A stretch of 64,000 nt of DNA from Nocardia camponoti (GCF_014646135.1 NZ_BMMW01000003.1:593025-657024), one strand, 5' to 3'. Shown: positions 35,063 to 43,987, numbered from the stretch's first letter. Notes: generated from the letters alone by a model not told the origin. A program made the numbers and translations.

Positions 35063-35695
35063 TTACACAACCTCGCCGATATTGCCGACCGCGCGACGCA
35101 ACTGCACGCGCCCGTCCTCAAGCTTGTACGTGACACTCGCGATCGCACACTGACCAGTGGCTACGCGCTGCGAGATGATCATCGACCGCTGCATGAGTAG
35201 TCGCGACGTCTCGACAACGTGGCGTGCCTCGAACTCGTCGACCTGGGTGAGCCCTTCGCGGCGGCCAACCAAGATCGACGGCGTGACCCGCTCAACGACG
35301 CTGCGGATGAACCCGCCCGGTACCTCGCCGCCGTCGAGGGCGTCGATCGTTGCCTTCACCGCACCGCAGTTGTCGTGCCCGAGGACGACGATCAGCGGCA
35401 CATTGAGCACCTCGACGCCGTATTCGATCGACCCAAGCACCGACGAATCAACAACGTGACCGGCCGTCCGCACGACGAACATGTCGCCGAGACCCTGGTC
35501 GAAGATCAGCTCGGCAGCGACGCGCGAGTCGCCACAGCCGAACAGGATCGCGTGCGGGTGCTGCTCGTTGACGAGCTTGGCCCGGTCGGCGGCCCCTTGG
35601 CTAGGATGCAGCAGGTTGCCGTTGACGAACCGCTCGTTGCCTTCGCGCAGCGACTTCCAGGCACTTATCGGATTGGAACCAGGCATAGCGACCAT
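35063..35695 (-). CDS. canB: beta-carbonic anhydrase
   Basis: 210 residues, cytoplasmic zinc enzyme interconverting CO2 and bicarbonate. Zinc ligands Cys54 and Asp56 in FGCGDSRVAAE, and His107 and Cys110 in VLGHDNCGAVKA, define the beta class. ATG 35693-35695 gives MVAMPGSNPISAWKSL; the much longer open frame upstream is antisense to mutY and is not coding. Orthologue of Rv3588c and divergent from mutY. Confidence 0.95.
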   Translation of the reverse strand: MVAMPGSNPISAWKSLREGNERFVNGNLLHPSQGAADRAKLVNEQHPHAILFGCGDSRVAAELIFDQGLGDMFVVRTAGHVVDSSVLGSIEYGVEVLNVPLIVVLGHDNCGAVKATIDALDGGEVPGGFIRSVVERVTPSILVGRREGLTQVDEFEARHVVETSRLLMQRSMIISQRVATGQCAIASVTYKLEDGRVQLRRAVGNIGEVV

Positions 35696-35776
35696 TGTGC
35701 ACACTGCACGGGTTACCAGCGAGTCCGTCACGTTGCATGGTCGCAAACAACCCCTGGCGAAACTGAAGTGGAAATA

Positions 35777-36646
35777 GTGAGCATCGACGGAGACAGCCTG
35801 CTTGATTGGTTCGCCGAATCGGCCCGTGACCTGCCGTGGCGCGAACCAAGCGCCACCGCGTGGCACATCCTGATGAGCGAGATCATGTTGCAACAGACGC
35901 CGGTCGCGCGCGTCGAACCGATTTGGCGCGAATGGGTCGCGCGGTGGCCGGTTCCGTCGGCGATGGCGGCGTCGTCGCAGGCAGAGGTGTTGCGGGCGTG
36001 GGGCAAGCTCGGCTACCCGCGCAGGGCGTTGCGGCTGCACGAATGCGCGGGCGTGTTGGCCGCTGAGCACGGCGACGAGGTCCCGCGTGACGTCGACGTA
36101 CTGCTCACCCTGCCCGGCATCGGCGATTACACCGCGCGCGCTGTCGCGTGTTTCGCGTACGGGCAGCGAGTGCCTGTCGTTGACACCAACGTGCGGCGGG
36201 TTGTCGCGCGTGCGGTGCATGGGCGTGAGCCGGGCAATCCGTCGGCACGGCGCGACCTAGCCGACACGTTGGCGTTGCTGCCCGCGTCGGTTGAGCGCGC
36301 CGCGGTGTTCTCGGCGGCGTTGATGGAGTTGGGCGCGACGGTGTGCACCGCGCGCACACCCGATTGCTCGCGTTGCCCGTTGCCCAGGTGTGCGTGGGTT
36401 GATGCGGGCAAGCCTGAGTCGACTGTGGTGAAGAAGGTGCAGAAGTACGAGGGCACCGATCGACAGGCGCGCGGTCGACTGCTCGACGTGTTGCGTGCGG
36501 CGAGTGGGCCGGTTGAGCGGGTCGCGCTGGATTTGGCGTGGACGCGCGACGTTGGTCAGCGGGCGCGGGCATTGGATTCGCTGTTGGTCGATGGCCTGAT
36601 TGAGCAGACCGAGGACGGACTCTTCGCGCTCGCCGGCGAGGGATGA
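35777..36646 (+). CDS. mutY: A/G-specific adenine glycosylase MutY
   Basis: 289 residues. Base-excision repair enzyme removing adenine opposite 8-oxoguanine. Catalytic Glu in LMSEIMLQQTP, helix-hairpin-helix LLTLPGIGDYTARAV, catalytic Asp in VVDTNVRRVVAR, and a 4Fe-4S cluster motif C-x6-C-x2-C-x4-C. The last spacing is one shorter than the E. coli x5. The C-terminal NUDIX-like recognition domain is short. GTG 35777 start; GTG 35768 is also in frame. Divergent from canB. Confidence 0.93.
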   Translation: MSIDGDSLLDWFAESARDLPWREPSATAWHILMSEIMLQQTPVARVEPIWREWVARWPVPSAMAASSQAEVLRAWGKLGYPRRALRLHECAGVLAAEHGDEVPRDVDVLLTLPGIGDYTARAVACFAYGQRVPVVDTNVRRVVARAVHGREPGNPSARRDLADTLALLPASVERAAVFSAALMELGATVCTARTPDCSRCPLPRCAWVDAGKPESTVVKKVQKYEGTDRQARGRLLDVLRAASGPVERVALDLAWTRDVGQRARALDSLLVDGLIEQTEDGLFALAGEG

Positions 36647-36747
36647 AACGGCTCGCATGTTCGTGCGCTCCCGGGCGATGAACCGCTGATTTCGGCGGCT
36701 TGGGCGCGCGGCCGCACGATGTGGAGCCCCATCTGCGAGCGAAACCG

Positions 36748-37521
36748 CTACTGCGGCAGCACTTTTCGCAAAAATCCCGCGACTAGCTCACGATAGACCG
36801 TCGGCTGTTCGTCGTGCACCAAATGCGCGGCGTCGGCGACTAACGCGTATTCGGCGTTCGGGTGCACGTCGGCCATTAATCGCATTTGGCCTGCCGGGGC
36901 AATCGTGTGCTCGGCCTCGATCAGGAGCGTCGGGATTTCCAACGCCTTCCATTCCGGCCAAAAGTCGCGCGTGCCCCAATCTTCGGAGATCGCGCGGAAC
37001 GTCTCAGTCTCGCCATGCAGGTGGTAGCCCTGATCCGTCAGCGTGAATGCCCGCTCGAAATAGCGACCGGCGACCGGCCCGAAATAGTCAACAAGCGCAT
37101 CAGCGTCGGCGAACGGTTGCGGCCATGAATCGACTAGCGCGGCCCACCCTTCAGCCGTCTGGCCGGTGAAATCCGGGGCGATGTCTTCGACAACCAACGC
37201 GCGCACGCGATCGGGGTGGGCAGCGGCGAAAACCCAGCCGTGAATCGCGCCCATCGAATGCCCAATGATCGTGAGCGGCTCAGCGATATGTGCCGTGTGG
37301 GCGGCGAGGTCGGCGGCGAAGGCGTCCGTGCCCAGGTCGGCAGGCACTGGTCGACCATGCCCGGCAGCCTGAAACGTGTACACATGGCCGAACTCGCGCA
37401 ACCACGGCACCTGATCCGACCACGTGGCCGCGGAACCCATCAACCCGTGCAGCAACAGGATCGGCGCGCCGACCCCACCTTCGTCGTACAACACCACCCG
37501 ATTGTGCCGCACCCGTCGCAC
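36748..37521 (-). CDS. alpha/beta hydrolase
   Basis: About 257 residues. Alpha/beta-hydrolase fold with oxyanion motif LLLHGLMGSAATW, nucleophile Ser in IIGHSMGAIHGW, and C-terminal catalytic His in ADAAHLVHDEQ. Substrate unknown. Start uncertain: GTG 37521 is used, GTG 37512 is possible, and neither has an SD. It is divergent from mhuD, the arrangement of Rv3591c/Rv3592; a role linked to heme use is possible but not shown. Confidence 0.82.
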   Translation of the reverse strand: MRRVRHNRVVLYDEGGVGAPILLLHGLMGSAATWSDQVPWLREFGHVYTFQAAGHGRPVPADLGTDAFAADLAAHTAHIAEPLTIIGHSMGAIHGWVFAAAHPDRVRALVVEDIAPDFTGQTAEGWAALVDSWPQPFADADALVDYFGPVAGRYFERAFTLTDQGYHLHGETETFRAISEDWGTRDFWPEWKALEIPTLLIEAEHTIAPAGQMRLMADVHPNAEYALVADAAHLVHDEQPTVYRELVAGFLRKVLPQ

Positions 37522-37535
37522 GCTGACGGCAGCGC

Positions 37536-37541
37536 TAGGGT
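37536..37541 (+). promoter_or_regulatory. -10 box of mhuD
   Basis: TAGGGT ends 7 nt before the mhuD ATG. The stretch AGGG may alternatively act as an SD. Confidence 0.45.
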
Positions 37542-37548
37542 CGAGGTC

Positions 37549-37872
37549 ATGGCTGTTGTGAAGATCAATGCGATCGAAGTTCCCGAGGGCGCTGGCCCCG
37601 AATTGGAGAAGCGGTTCGCCGCTCGCGCGGGCGCGGTGGAGAACTCGCCCGGCTTCCTTGGTTTCCAGTTGCTGCGTCCCGTTGCCGGCGACAACCGGTA
37701 TTTCGTTGTGACGCAATGGGATTCGGAGGAATCCTTCGAAGCGTGGCGCGACGGTCCCGCGCGAGCCGCGCATGCCGGTCATGGCAGTGGCGGCGAAGCG
37801 CCGAAGCCGGTGTCGACCGGGGCGTCGTTGCTTGAGTTCGAAGTGGTCCTTGACGTGCCAGCGAAGGGCTGA
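37549..37872 (+). CDS. mhuD: heme-degrading monooxygenase MhuD
   Basis: 107-residue dimeric ferredoxin-like (ABM) protein. The residues that hold and cleave heme in M. tuberculosis MhuD (Asn7, Trp66, His75) are all present at the same numbers, in VVKINAIEVP, FEAWRDGP and AAHAGHG. It releases iron from heme as mycobilins without CO. A four-to-five residue insertion (GGEAPK) follows the His loop. ATG 37549. No IdeR box was recognised. Confidence 0.94.
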   Translation: MAVVKINAIEVPEGAGPELEKRFAARAGAVENSPGFLGFQLLRPVAGDNRYFVVTQWDSEESFEAWRDGPARAAHAGHGSGGEAPKPVSTGASLLEFEVVLDVPAKG

Positions 37873-37904
37873 CCTCGGTATTGACGTGACGCCACTAAGG
37901 CTGT

Positions 37905-38030
37905 CACAGTTCGAGTGCACACCTGCGACGGTGCGCGGTAATTCCGGTGAGATTCCGGAGCGGTCGCGCCACTGTAAAGCCAGACACCCGCACCATCGCA
38001 TCGATAACAACCACGGGACGCGCATCCCAA
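37905..38030 (+). ncRNA. cobalamin (B12) riboswitch
   Basis: The leader of cbtBA contains the adenosylcobalamin riboswitch hallmarks: GGTAATTCCGGTGAGATTCC, then GCGGTCGCGCCACTGTAA, then the B12 box AGCCAGACACCC (37979-37990). A small hairpin GGGA..TCCC (38014-38027) abuts the SD AAGGAGAGG (38029-38037), so ligand binding probably controls ribosome access. Ends are approximate. Confidence 0.93.
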
Positions 38031-38044
38031 GGAGAGGAATTCGA

Positions 38045-38245
38045 ATGGCTATCGCACATTCGCCCAGCCGCTCGGCTGGTCTGGACAACCTGGCAACCGT
38101 GCTCATCACGGTCGGTGTCGTTCTCGCTGCCCTGCTCACGCTGTACCTGGTCGGTTTCGATCAGGGTGCCATCTCGCGTACCGGGATGTTCATGCATGAG
38201 CTGATGCACGACGGACGTCATCTGCTGGGCGTTCCATGCCACTGA
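38045..38245 (+). CDS. cbtB: cobalt transporter subunit CbtB
   Basis: 66 residues with one transmembrane helix (about 16-40). The C-terminal metal-binding tail MFMHELMHDGRHLLGVPCH has five histidines and a cysteine. CbtA/CbtB form a predicted cobalt uptake system whose genes are often under B12 riboswitches, as here. Strong SD (AAGGAGAGG, 7 nt). Overlaps cbtA by 10 nt. Confidence 0.93.
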   Translation: MAIAHSPSRSAGLDNLATVLITVGVVLAALLTLYLVGFDQGAISRTGMFMHELMHDGRHLLGVPCH

Positions 38246-39003
38246 TCGGGACCTACAAGACCCTGCTGCTTCGCGGTCTGCTTGCCGGTCTGTTGGCTGG
38301 ACTGTTGGCCGCGACAGTGGGCTATTTCGTTGGCGAGCCGCACATCGATGCGGCGATTGCCCTTGAAGAAGCCGGCGCTGGTGGACATTCGCACGGCGAC
38401 GAGCCGCTCGTGAGTCGGGCAGGGCAAAAAGCGGGCCAATTCCTCGCACTTGGTTTGGCGGGCATGGCATTTGGCGTGATCATCGCGTCGGTGCTCAACT
38501 TCGCGCGACGGTATTCCAAGCTCAACGCACTCCAATTGACGCTCGTGACAGCCGGTTTCGCATGGCTCGCGATCGTTGCGGTGCCGTTCTTCAAATACCC
38601 AGCGAACCCGCCTGCGGTCGGTGATCCCGAAACGATCGACCAGCGGACCTGGTTCTGGGTTGCGGCAGTGGCGCTTGGCCTGCTCGCGGTGACGGCTTGC
38701 ATTGCCGCCTACCGCGCGCTGGCAACCCAACGCGCGTTCCAATTGCTCGGTGCGACAGCGGCTTTCGTCGTCGTTGTTGCGCTTGGTTACCTGCTGTTGC
38801 CCGACGTGAACGAGGTGGCCGCCGACTTCCCCGCCACCTTGCTGTGGGACTTCCGGGTTGCCTCGCTCGCGCAGACGACGACGCTGTGGGTGACGTTGGG
38901 GCTGATCTTCGCCACGCTCACGCAGCTTGCCGCGCGTGACGTCGCGAAAGCTGAACTGCGACTGCCTGGTCTTCGCATGCGATTGCACCTGCGGACGAAG
39001 TAA
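38236..39003 (+). CDS. cbtA: cobalt transporter subunit CbtA
   Basis: 255 residues, five to six transmembrane helices. The first loop contains GGHSHGDEPL, the CbtA metal motif. It begins with TLLLRGLLAGLLAGLLA as usual in the family. Predicted to bring cobalt in for B12 synthesis, shut off by the riboswitch when B12 is plentiful. Followed by a strong bidirectional terminator. Confidence 0.93.
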   Translation: MPLIGTYKTLLLRGLLAGLLAGLLAATVGYFVGEPHIDAAIALEEAGAGGHSHGDEPLVSRAGQKAGQFLALGLAGMAFGVIIASVLNFARRYSKLNALQLTLVTAGFAWLAIVAVPFFKYPANPPAVGDPETIDQRTWFWVAAVALGLLAVTACIAAYRALATQRAFQLLGATAAFVVVVALGYLLLPDVNEVAADFPATLLWDFRVASLAQTTTLWVTLGLIFATLTQLAARDVAKAELRLPGLRMRLHLRTK

Positions 39004-39013
39004 CGCAGCACCA

Positions 39014-39054
39014 AAAACGGCGCGCCGCTTGATCTTCAAGCGACGCGCCGTTTT
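39014..39054. terminator. bidirectional terminator between cbtA and osmC
   Basis: 19-bp arms (39014-39032 and 39036-39054) with one wobble, a 3-nt loop, and an A-tract before and T-tract after. It serves both convergent genes. Confidence 0.9.
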
Positions 39055-39065
39055 CGTTAACCGTC

Positions 39066-39503
39066 TTAGTTGAGCGCGGCGTCGAGTTCGATATCGGCAA
39101 CGCCAGCGAGCGCCTTGCTGATCGGGCAGCCATTCTTGGCTGCCGTCGCGGCGGCGACGAAAGCATCCGAATCCAGGCCCGACGCGGTGGCGCGCACCGT
39201 CAACTTGATCTTGCTGATGCGGAAGCCGCCTGCCGGGTCGGGGCCGAGGGTCACGTCAGCGGTGACGGTCTCGGTGCCGGGCGTGCCACCCGCGTTGGCG
39301 ATTTCGGCCGAAAGCGCCATCGCGTAGCACGACGAATGCGAAGCGGCGAGCAGCTCTTCCGGGCTGGTACCGACGGCATCGTCGGCCGCGCGACGCGGGA
39401 AGCTCACGTCGAACTTGCCGACGCCGGAGCTGACCAGCGCGACCTCGCCCGATCCGTCCTGCAAACCGCCGGTCCAGTCGGTCCGTGCGCTACGAGTTGG
39501 CAT
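39066..39503 (-). CDS. osmC: OsmC family peroxiredoxin
   Basis: 145 residues. OsmC/Ohr fold with the two redox cysteines in AASHSSCYAMALS (about 57) and AKNGCPISKAL (about 122), which reduce organic hydroperoxides. The conserved SPEELLAASH confirms the OsmC type. ATG 39501-39503 follows AAAGGA. Downstream of the SRPBCC gene (14-nt gap), probably the same transcript. Confidence 0.92.
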   Translation of the reverse strand: MPTRSARTDWTGGLQDGSGEVALVSSGVGKFDVSFPRRAADDAVGTSPEELLAASHSSCYAMALSAEIANAGGTPGTETVTADVTLGPDPAGGFRISKIKLTVRATASGLDSDAFVAAATAAKNGCPISKALAGVADIELDAALN

Positions 39504-39517
39504 GTGAATCCTTTCGG

Positions 39518-39970
39518 TTAGGAGGCCACCGCGGCCGCGGTGACTTCGTCGAGGCGTTCGAGCATGGCGGGCCACACCTGTTCGTGCACGTCACGCACCG
39601 CTTGCGACGGGAAACCCGAGTGTTTCAGGCGAAGCCGAATGCCGCGTGGCTGTTTCAAAAATTCAACGGCGACAACGGTTTCTACCCCGCCGGTGGCCGC
39701 GGTGACCCAGGTGAATTCGACCCGGCGATCCTTATCAAGGCGCAAAATGCGGCCATAGTGCGGATTGCGTTTCTCGTCAGTACCAGTGTCGAAATACAGC
39801 GGCTCGTCGACGCCGGGACGCATACGGACCGAACCGGGAATCGCTAACCACAGGTCGAGGCCCTGTGTCCACGCCGCATACAGCAGGCTGGGCGATGCTT
39901 TCATCACGCGTTCGACCATGAGCTCATTGGGTCGCGTGGACAGGTCCGGAGGAGGAACTGGCTGGTCCAT
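39518..39970 (-). CDS. SRPBCC/AHSA1 domain protein
   Basis: 150 residues. START-like fold of the AHSA1 (activator of Hsp90 ATPase homologue) type, recognised by VMKASPSLLYAAWTQGLDLW at the N-terminus and EFLKQPRGIRLRLKHSGF. Such proteins bind small hydrophobic ligands; the ligand is unknown. ATG 39968-39970 with AAGG upstream. It precedes osmC in the same direction. Confidence 0.82.
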   Translation of the reverse strand: MDQPVPPPDLSTRPNELMVERVMKASPSLLYAAWTQGLDLWLAIPGSVRMRPGVDEPLYFDTGTDEKRNPHYGRILRLDKDRRVEFTWVTAATGGVETVVAVEFLKQPRGIRLRLKHSGFPSQAVRDVHEQVWPAMLERLDEVTAAAVAS

Positions 39971-40117
39971 CCCGTCGACCTTACCCGTGGTGACCGGGCG
40001 ACGACGGCATCGGGTGCACCGAGGTCGCCGGGTCGACTTCGCACCATCGCAAGCGCGAAATACGGGCCTGCGAGCGCCAATCCGACGCACGGGGGCGCAC
40101 GTGTCGGTGGCACGCAA

Positions 40118-40123
40118 TAGGCT
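40118..40123 (+). promoter_or_regulatory. -10 box of the kinase-like gene
   Basis: TAGGCT, 7 nt before GTG 40131; no SD. Confidence 0.5.
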
Positions 40124-40130
40124 GGCCGAT

Positions 40131-41093
40131 GTGGGAATGTCTGCGAAGTGGGTACGCGACCTCGGGGTCCGCCGCGCCTACCCGGTGCTCGGCGTCGGTT
40201 ACCTAGCCTTCGTCTGGCCGCTGCCCGTGCTGCTCGGGTGGTCGGTCGGCCTTTGGCAGGCGGTTGGACTGTTTGGCTGGACGCTCGCGCTGATCGGGCT
40301 CGCCGAGTGGATGCGCCAGCGGCACGCGGTCGCGCGTGCACGTCAGGAGTTGGCGGACGCCGTCGAAGCCGTGCGGCGCGCTGAACAGCTGCGGGTCGTG
40401 AGCGAGGAACGCCTCGCGATCGCACGTGAAGCAGGAGATGCGCTCGCCCAAAGCATTTCGCTGATCAACGCGCAGTCATCGGTTGGGCTTGAGCTGTTCG
40501 ATCGCAAGCCCGCGAAAGCCGCCGCGGCGTTGGCGACGATCAAGACAACGTCGAATCAGGCGCTCGCCGAACTACATTCGCTGCTGCCCGCCATTCGCAC
40601 CGAGCCAGCAACGCAAGTCGCCGCCGACAGCGACGAGCCCCTGCCGCCACCCGCACAACGTGAGCCAACGCCAACACTCGACGACCTCCCGTCGCTTGTC
40701 GACCGCACCCGCGCATCGGGACTTGCCGTTGACACCAAGGTCATTGGCATGCCCAAGCAGTTGCCCGGCGTCATTGACGTGGCCGCCGCCCGCATCATCC
40801 AAGAGTCGCTGGCCAATGTCGCCCGGCACGCGCCGGGCGCAGACGCCCTGATCACCCTGCGCTACTCCCCCGAGTCGCTCGACATCACCGTCGACAACAG
40901 CCGCCCGCTAGCGCCGCCAAGCGCGGCGACTCGCGCGGCCGCGAAGGGCAACGGCATCATCGCGATGCGCGAACGCGCCCACGCCCTAGGTGGAGCGCTC
41001 ACCGCTGGCCCGCGCCCGTCGGGCGGCTTTCGCGTCGCCGCGCGCCTACCAGCGCGTCCGGCCGTGGTTGAGGTTCACGAAGTCAGCGCATAA
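40131..41093 (+). CDS. NarL-type sensor kinase-like protein lacking the phospho-acceptor histidine
   Basis: 320 residues. Two transmembrane helices (about 17-60), a coiled-coil (about 63-95), a HisKA_3-like dimerisation helix pair, and a HATPase_c domain. In the H-box, where kinases have ARE-L-H-D, it reads AREAGD (Gly at about 102). The ATP-binding N-box (QESLANVARHAPG) and G-box (GNGIIAMRERAHALGG) look intact. No response regulator gene is adjacent. It may be a pseudokinase or heterodimer partner. GTG start from the leaderless-type promoter; ATG 40137 is possible. Confidence 0.8.
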   Translation: MGMSAKWVRDLGVRRAYPVLGVGYLAFVWPLPVLLGWSVGLWQAVGLFGWTLALIGLAEWMRQRHAVARARQELADAVEAVRRAEQLRVVSEERLAIAREAGDALAQSISLINAQSSVGLELFDRKPAKAAAALATIKTTSNQALAELHSLLPAIRTEPATQVAADSDEPLPPPAQREPTPTLDDLPSLVDRTRASGLAVDTKVIGMPKQLPGVIDVAAARIIQESLANVARHAPGADALITLRYSPESLDITVDNSRPLAPPSAATRAAAKGNGIIAMRERAHALGGALTAGPRPSGGFRVAARLPARPAVVEVHEVSA

Positions 41094-41100
41094 TCCAGGC

Positions 41101-41142
41101 ACGTGAAAGGCCCGCTCCCAACCGGGAGCGGGCCTTTCACGT
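41101..41142. terminator. bidirectional terminator between kinase-like gene and clpC
   Basis: Perfect 19-bp arms (41101-41119 and 41124-41142) with loop AACC, between convergent stops. Confidence 0.9.
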
Positions 41143-41149
41143 TGCGGCC

Positions 41150-43720
41150 TTACTCGCCCGAAGCAGCAGCTTCCGGCGCGGGGCCTTCAGCAGCACCCGT
41201 GAGCACGACCTCCGGCTTGTCTTCAGCCGGTGCCTTCGTGAGCTTGGCCTTGCTGGTGAAGGTGAACTTGGCATCTTCACCAAGACCCTCGCCGTTCCAG
41301 CCTTCAACGTCGACAACCACGGTCTGACCAGCGCCGATCTCGCCGAAGAGGATCTTCTCCGACAGCTGGTCCTCGATCTCACGCTGGATCGTGCGACGCA
41401 GCGGACGCGCGCCGAGCACCGGATCGAAACCACGCTTGGCAAGCAGCGCCTTGGCCTGATCCGACAGCTCGATTTCCATGTCCTTGTTCTTCAACTGCCG
41501 CGCGACACGGTCGATCATCAGGTCGACCATCATCACGATCTGCTCGGTGTTGAGCTGATGGAAGACGATGACGTCGTCGATGCGGTTGAGGAACTCGGGA
41601 CGGAAGTGCTTCTTGAGCTCGTCGTTGACCTTGAGCTTCATGCGCTCGTAGTTCGACTGGGTGTTGTCCGAAGAGGTGAAGCCGAGGCCAACCGCCTTCG
41701 AAATATCCGACGTACCCAGGTTCGACGTGAAGATCAGGACGGTGTTCTTGAAGTCGACCGTGCGACCCTGACCATCGGTGAGGCGACCATCTTCCAACAC
41801 CTGCAGCAGCGTGTTGTAGATCTCCTGGTGCGCCTTCTCGATCTCGTCGAACAGCACGACCGAGAACGGCTTGCGCCGGACCTTCTCGGTGAGCTGGCCG
41901 CCCTCTTCGTAACCGACGTACCCGGGAGGGGCACCGAAGAGCCGCGACGCGGTGAAGCGGTCGTGGAACTCGCCCATGTCGATCTGGATGAGCGCGTCGT
42001 CGTCGCCGAACAGGAAGTTGGCAAGCGCCTTCGACAGCTCGGTCTTACCGACACCCGACGGACCGGCGAAGATGAACGAACCCGAAGGACGCTTCGGATC
42101 CTTCAGCCCGGCGCGAGTACGACGGATGGCCTTCGACACCGCGCGAACGGCGTCTTCCTGGCCGATGATGCGCTTGTGCAGCTCGTCTTCCATGCGGAGC
42201 AGACGGGTGGTCTCCTCCTCGGTGAGCTTGAAGACCGGGATGCCAGTCCAGTTGGCGAGGACTTCGGCGATCTGCTCGTCGTCGACCTCGGCAACCACAT
42301 CCAGGTCGCCCGAACGCCACTGCTTTTCCCGCTCAGCGCGCTTGGCGACGAGCTGCTTCTCCTTGTCACGCAGACGCGCTGCCTTTTCGAAGTCCTGCGC
42401 GTCGATAGCGCTTTCCTTCTCGCGGCGGGCGTCGGCGATCTTGTCGTCGAAGTCACGCAGGTCCGGCGGTGCCGTCATCCGACGGATGCGCATGCGCGCG
42501 CCCGCCTCGTCGATAAGGTCGATGGCCTTATCCGGCAGGAACCGGTCGTTGATGTAGCGGTCGGCAAGCGTGGCCGCGGCAACGAGCGCACCGTCGGTGA
42601 TGGAAACCCGGTGGTGTGCCTCGTAGCGGTCGCGCAGGCCCTTGAGGATGTTGATGGTGTGCTCGACGGTGGGCTCGCCAACCTGCACCGGCTGGAAACG
42701 GCGTTCCAGCGCGGCGTCCTTTTCGATGTACTTGCGGTACTCGTCAAGGGTGGTTGCGCCGATGGTCTGGAGTTCACCACGGGCCAGCTTGGGCTTGAGG
42801 ATCGAAGCCGCGTCGATAGCGCCCTCGGCCGCGCCCGCACCAACGAGCGTGTGCAGCTCGTCGATGAACAAGATGATGTCGCCACGCGTGTTGATTTCCT
42901 TGAGCACCTTCTTGAGGCGCTCTTCGAAATCACCGCGGTAGCGGCTGCCCGCGACCAAGGAACCAAGGTCGAGGGTGTAGAGCTGCTTGTCCTTGAGCGT
43001 CTCGGGGACCTCACCGTTGACGATGGCCTGCGCGAGGCCTTCAACGACGGCGGTCTTACCGACACCGGGTTCACCGATGAGCACAGGATTGTTCTTGGTA
43101 CGACGCGAAAGCACCTGCATGACGCGCTCGATTTCCTTAGCGCGACCGATAACCGGGTCGAGCTTGCCTTCGAGCGCGGCCTGGGTGAGGTTGCGCCCGA
43201 ACTGATCGAGCACGAGCGAAGTGGACGGCGTGCCAGCCTCGCCACGCGACCCGGACGCACCGCCCTCGACGGGCTCCTTGCCCTGGTACCCCGAAAGCAG
43301 CTGGATGACCTGCTGACGAACGCGGTTGAGGTCGGCGCCCAGCTTGACGAGCACCTGGGCCGCGACGCCCTCGCCTTCGCGGATAAGACCGAGCAGAATG
43401 TGCTCGGTGCCGATGTAGTTGTGACCGAGCTGCAGCGCTTCGCGCAAGCTCAGTTCAAGGACCTTCTTGGCACGCGGGGTGAAGGGGATGTGACCGGACG
43501 GCGCCTGCTGGCCCTGACCGATGATCTCCTCGACCTGGCTGCGCACACCCTCCAACGAAATGCCAAGGGACTCAAGCGACTTCGCCGCCACGCCCTCGCC
43601 CTCGTGAATCAACCCAAGCAGGATGTGCTCGGTGCCGATGTAGTTGTGGTTGAGCATCCGGGCCTCTTCTTGGGCCAGGACAACGACACGCCTCGCGCGG
43701 TCGGTGAACCTCTCGAACAT
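41150..43720 (-). CDS. clpC: ATP-dependent Clp protease ATPase ClpC
   Basis: 856 residues. AAA+ unfoldase feeding ClpP1P2. N-terminal repeat domain with two NYIGTEHILLGLI segments (residues about 35 and 110), D1 Walker A GEPGVGKT, middle domain (coiled-coil, UVR-like) around KEKQLVAKRAEREKQW, D2 Walker A GPSGVGKTE, and a C-terminal variable tail. The N-terminal 150 residues are essentially those of M. tuberculosis ClpC1. ATG 43718-43720 (MFERFTDRARRVV) is preferred to an in-frame start 27 nt upstream. Confidence 0.97.
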   Translation of the reverse strand: MFERFTDRARRVVVLAQEEARMLNHNYIGTEHILLGLIHEGEGVAAKSLESLGISLEGVRSQVEEIIGQGQQAPSGHIPFTPRAKKVLELSLREALQLGHNYIGTEHILLGLIREGEGVAAQVLVKLGADLNRVRQQVIQLLSGYQGKEPVEGGASGSRGEAGTPSTSLVLDQFGRNLTQAALEGKLDPVIGRAKEIERVMQVLSRRTKNNPVLIGEPGVGKTAVVEGLAQAIVNGEVPETLKDKQLYTLDLGSLVAGSRYRGDFEERLKKVLKEINTRGDIILFIDELHTLVGAGAAEGAIDAASILKPKLARGELQTIGATTLDEYRKYIEKDAALERRFQPVQVGEPTVEHTINILKGLRDRYEAHHRVSITDGALVAAATLADRYINDRFLPDKAIDLIDEAGARMRIRRMTAPPDLRDFDDKIADARREKESAIDAQDFEKAARLRDKEKQLVAKRAEREKQWRSGDLDVVAEVDDEQIAEVLANWTGIPVFKLTEEETTRLLRMEDELHKRIIGQEDAVRAVSKAIRRTRAGLKDPKRPSGSFIFAGPSGVGKTELSKALANFLFGDDDALIQIDMGEFHDRFTASRLFGAPPGYVGYEEGGQLTEKVRRKPFSVVLFDEIEKAHQEIYNTLLQVLEDGRLTDGQGRTVDFKNTVLIFTSNLGTSDISKAVGLGFTSSDNTQSNYERMKLKVNDELKKHFRPEFLNRIDDVIVFHQLNTEQIVMMVDLMIDRVARQLKNKDMEIELSDQAKALLAKRGFDPVLGARPLRRTIQREIEDQLSEKILFGEIGAGQTVVVDVEGWNGEGLGEDAKFTFTSKAKLTKAPAEDKPEVVLTGAAEGPAPEAAASGE

Positions 43721-43789
43721 CGCTCCCTCACTCTCCTGCTCCGACATTCTGGCAACAGACGCCGCAGTATGCGCTGGTCAAACCTGGGC

Positions 43790-43804
43790 GTTCGACTGGC
43801 GAAC
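43790..43804. promoter_or_regulatory. inverted repeat upstream of clpC
   Basis: GTTCG-ACTGG-CGAAC, about 70 nt upstream of the clpC ATG. ClgR, the usual activator of clp genes in actinobacteria, binds CGC-n5-GCG sites; this repeat is similar in layout but not an exact match. Confidence 0.3.
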
Positions 43805-43987
43805 TGTCGTCGTCAGCCTGCCATGAAGCCCGGGGGTTGCGGCCCCCGCCTCCACTCTAGTTGGCAGGGGATTTCCTTGCCGCCGGTCCACTCTATTGGC
43901 GTGCACCGACAACAAGGTCATTCACTCACAACGCGCACGTCACGGCATTCGTTTCCGATCCAGTTTTGCCTACAGCGAAATGTGGAT

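Noticed and set aside
35696..36220. Long minus-strand extension of the carbonic anhydrase frame
   Set aside because: It is antisense to mutY, whose catalytic motifs are all present. The carbonic anhydrase fold is complete from ATG 35695.
43790..43804. LexA (SOS) box upstream of clpC
   Set aside because: The half-sites are GTTCG-n5-CGAAC, the reverse order and wrong spacing for the CGAAC-n4-GTTCG actinobacterial LexA box.
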